Assembly (NCBI GenBank): GCA_965371855.1
Contig: CBDUZZ010000055.1
Coordinates: forward strand, 1-32,097
Length of the DNA: 32,097 nucleotides
Reading direction: 5' to 3'
Source: JAADEM01 sp965371855
GTDB taxonomy: Bacteria; Bacteroidota; Bacteroidia; Bacteroidales; Marinilabiliaceae
The notes under the pieces were generated by a model. The model searched no databases. It was not told where the DNA came from and saw only the letters and a program-made list of their open reading frames with translations. Below are positions 31,223 to 32,097 of the stretch, one piece after another. Position numbers and translations under genes: made by a program. The first letter of the stretch is position 1. The number at the start of each line of letters is the position of its first letter.

Positions 31223-31234
31223 AAAACATGTTTT
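31223..31234. promoter_or_regulatory. 12-bp palindrome in the Crp/Fnr gene leader
   Basis: AAAACATGTTTT is a perfect palindrome just after the -7 box, near the expected transcription start. This is a plausible place for autoregulation, but the half-site does not match the classical Crp or Fnr consensus. Confidence 0.35.
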
Positions 31235-31249
31235 TATAACCTATTTCGT

Positions 31250-31957
31250 ATGGCCGATAAAAAAGAAGAAATCGTATATGTTCAGGACATAAAAGATTTT
31301 CCGCAATTATATAATGTCTTAAATGATAGTGATAAGAAGCTTTTATTAGAGCATCACTCTGTTCAGTATTATCGAAAGAATGAGAAAATTTATCGTGAAG
31401 GGGAAAAGCCTAAAGGGTTATTATGTTTGGGATCAGGGAAGGTTAAAGTATATAAGGCAGGAATAGGTGCACGTGAACAAATTGTGAGAATGGCTGCTGC
31501 TCCGGGGTTTCTGGGATATAGGGCACTGTTTGCTGATGAAGCGCATATAGCATCAGCTGTGGCAATTAGTGAATGTGTGATATTTTTTATACCTAAAGAT
31601 GTTATTTTCAAACTTATTGCTTCCAACAAAAAAGTTTGCATGAATATTTTAAAATCTTTTGCAACTGAATTGGGCTTTACAAGATCTCGTACGGTTTCAC
31701 TTACCCAGAAACATATTAGAGGGCGTTTGGCCGAGAGCTTACTTTTCTTACTTGATACCTATGGTTATGAAGATGATGAACAAACGCTTAATGTGCATCT
31801 TTCGAGAGAAGATATTGCCAACTTTTCAAATATGACCACCTCAAATGCTATTCGTACCCTGTCAACATTTGTAAATGAGAAGGTTATTGCTGTTGATGGC
31901 AGATCTATCAAGATACTTGATGAAATTAAACTCGAACATATCTCGAAATTGGGATGA
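31250..31957 (+). CDS. Crp/Fnr-family transcriptional regulator
   Basis: This 235-residue regulator has an N-terminal cyclic-nucleotide-binding-like domain (about 25-140, with REGEKPKGLLCLGSGKVKVYKAG and APGFLGYRALF). A C-terminal Crp-type helix-turn-helix follows (about 165-225, LSREDIANFSNMTTSNAIRTLSTFVNEKVI). It lacks the N-terminal cysteine cluster of oxygen-sensing FNR, and I cannot identify the cAMP-binding Arg-Ser pair, so the effector is unknown. Start: ATG 31250 gives a normal N-terminus; a TTG at 31214 lies over the -7 box and is rejected. A palindrome near the start of transcription suggests possible autoregulation. Targets cannot be inferred. A long heptamer array follows. Confidence 0.9.
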   Translation: MADKKEEIVYVQDIKDFPQLYNVLNDSDKKLLLEHHSVQYYRKNEKIYREGEKPKGLLCLGSGKVKVYKAGIGAREQIVRMAAAPGFLGYRALFADEAHIASAVAISECVIFFIPKDVIFKLIASNKKVCMNILKSFATELGFTRSRTVSLTQKHIRGRLAESLLFLLDTYGYEDDEQTLNVHLSREDIANFSNMTTSNAIRTLSTFVNEKVIAVDGRSIKILDEIKLEHISKLG

Positions 31958-31973
31958 CGGAAGATAGTTGTAA

Positions 31974-32097
31974 GTTCAAGGTTCAAGGTTCAAGGTTCAA
32001 GGTTCAGGGTTCAAGGTTCAAGGTTCAAGGTTCAGGGTTCAAGGTTCAAGGTTCAAGGTTCAAGGTTCAAGGTTCAAGGTTCAAGGTTCAAGGTTCA
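31974..32097 (+). repeat. Heptamer array (GTTCAAG)n running off the right edge
   Basis: Seventeen full units and five bases of GTTCAAG with perfect phase, cut by the window end. Only units 5 (32002-32008) and 9 (32030-32036) differ, both to GTTCAGG, four units apart, which implies duplication of a 28-bp block. It starts 16 bases after the Crp/Fnr stop codon. The true length is unknown. Confidence 0.97.

Noticed and set aside
31974..32097. CRISPR array or telomere-like sequence
   Set aside because: Units are only 7 bases with no spacers, so it is not CRISPR. It is too far from a known telomeric motif and lies inside ordinary bacterial gene context.

Overview
This 32 kb window is chromosomal DNA from a member of the phylum Bacteroidota, most likely an AT-rich marine or anaerobic lineage of the Bacteroidales/Marinilabiliales type. 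That placement is inferred from the Bacteroidota form of RNA polymerase omega followed by coaBC, a DUF4835 protein and recN; a GldB lipoprotein beside nadE; OmpP1/FadL-like and PorT-like outer-membrane barrels; repeated TAnnTTTG -7 boxes typical of the Bacteroidota primary sigma factor; and a near absence of Shine-Dalgarno sequences. Two sodium/proton antiporters (NhaD and NhaA) suggest a salty habitat. No rRNA, tRNA, CRISPR array or complete mobile element was seen.

Layout. 1-5.2 kb (+): omega subunit, coaBC (coenzyme A), DUF4835/PorD-like protein, recN (recombination repair), fabI (fatty acid synthesis). 5.3-7.5 kb (+): cysD-cysN, ATP sulfurylase. 7.6-10.7 kb (-): an OmpP1/FadL-like barrel and a lipoprotein carrying a GYPGYGx heptapeptide repeat and a serine-rich tail. 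11-18.9 kb (+): proS, a PAP2 phosphatase, a conserved hypothetical, pepT, a 2-Cys peroxiredoxin, pabB (folate) and tilS (tRNA-Ile lysidine synthase). 19-21.2 kb: dinB (-) diverges from a self-cleaving-type XRE/S24 repressor (+). They share a symmetric 44-bp dyad, which suggests a local DNA-damage switch. 21.4-27 kb (+): nhaD, a truncated DUF554 gene, a sugar kinase fused to a RapZ C-terminal domain, a MurU-like nucleotidyltransferase and nhaA. 27.3-32.1 kb: gldB (-), a PorT-like barrel, nadE, a remnant of a REP-associated tyrosine transposase and a Crp/Fnr regulator.

The most unusual feature is what fills the intergenic spaces. At least ten gaps contain degenerate tandem arrays with a unit of 7 or 8 bases. 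Unit sequences differ between loci but share words (TGAGGAA, AAGGT, AACC, TAACACAAGG), occur in either orientation, and often begin or end exactly at a start or stop codon. Two are nearly perfect: 20 units of AGGTGTA after the PorT-like gene, and over 17 units of GTTCAAG running off the window's right edge. Both show higher-order duplication of multi-unit blocks. No gap longer than 300 bases lacks a gene.

Functional links: the kinase-RapZ fusion and MurU-like enzyme look like an amino-sugar (cell-wall) recycling pair. dinB and the S24 repressor look like a damage-response pair. GldB, the PorT-like barrel and the DUF4835 protein belong to families tied to gliding or type IX secretion. The rest is core metabolism.
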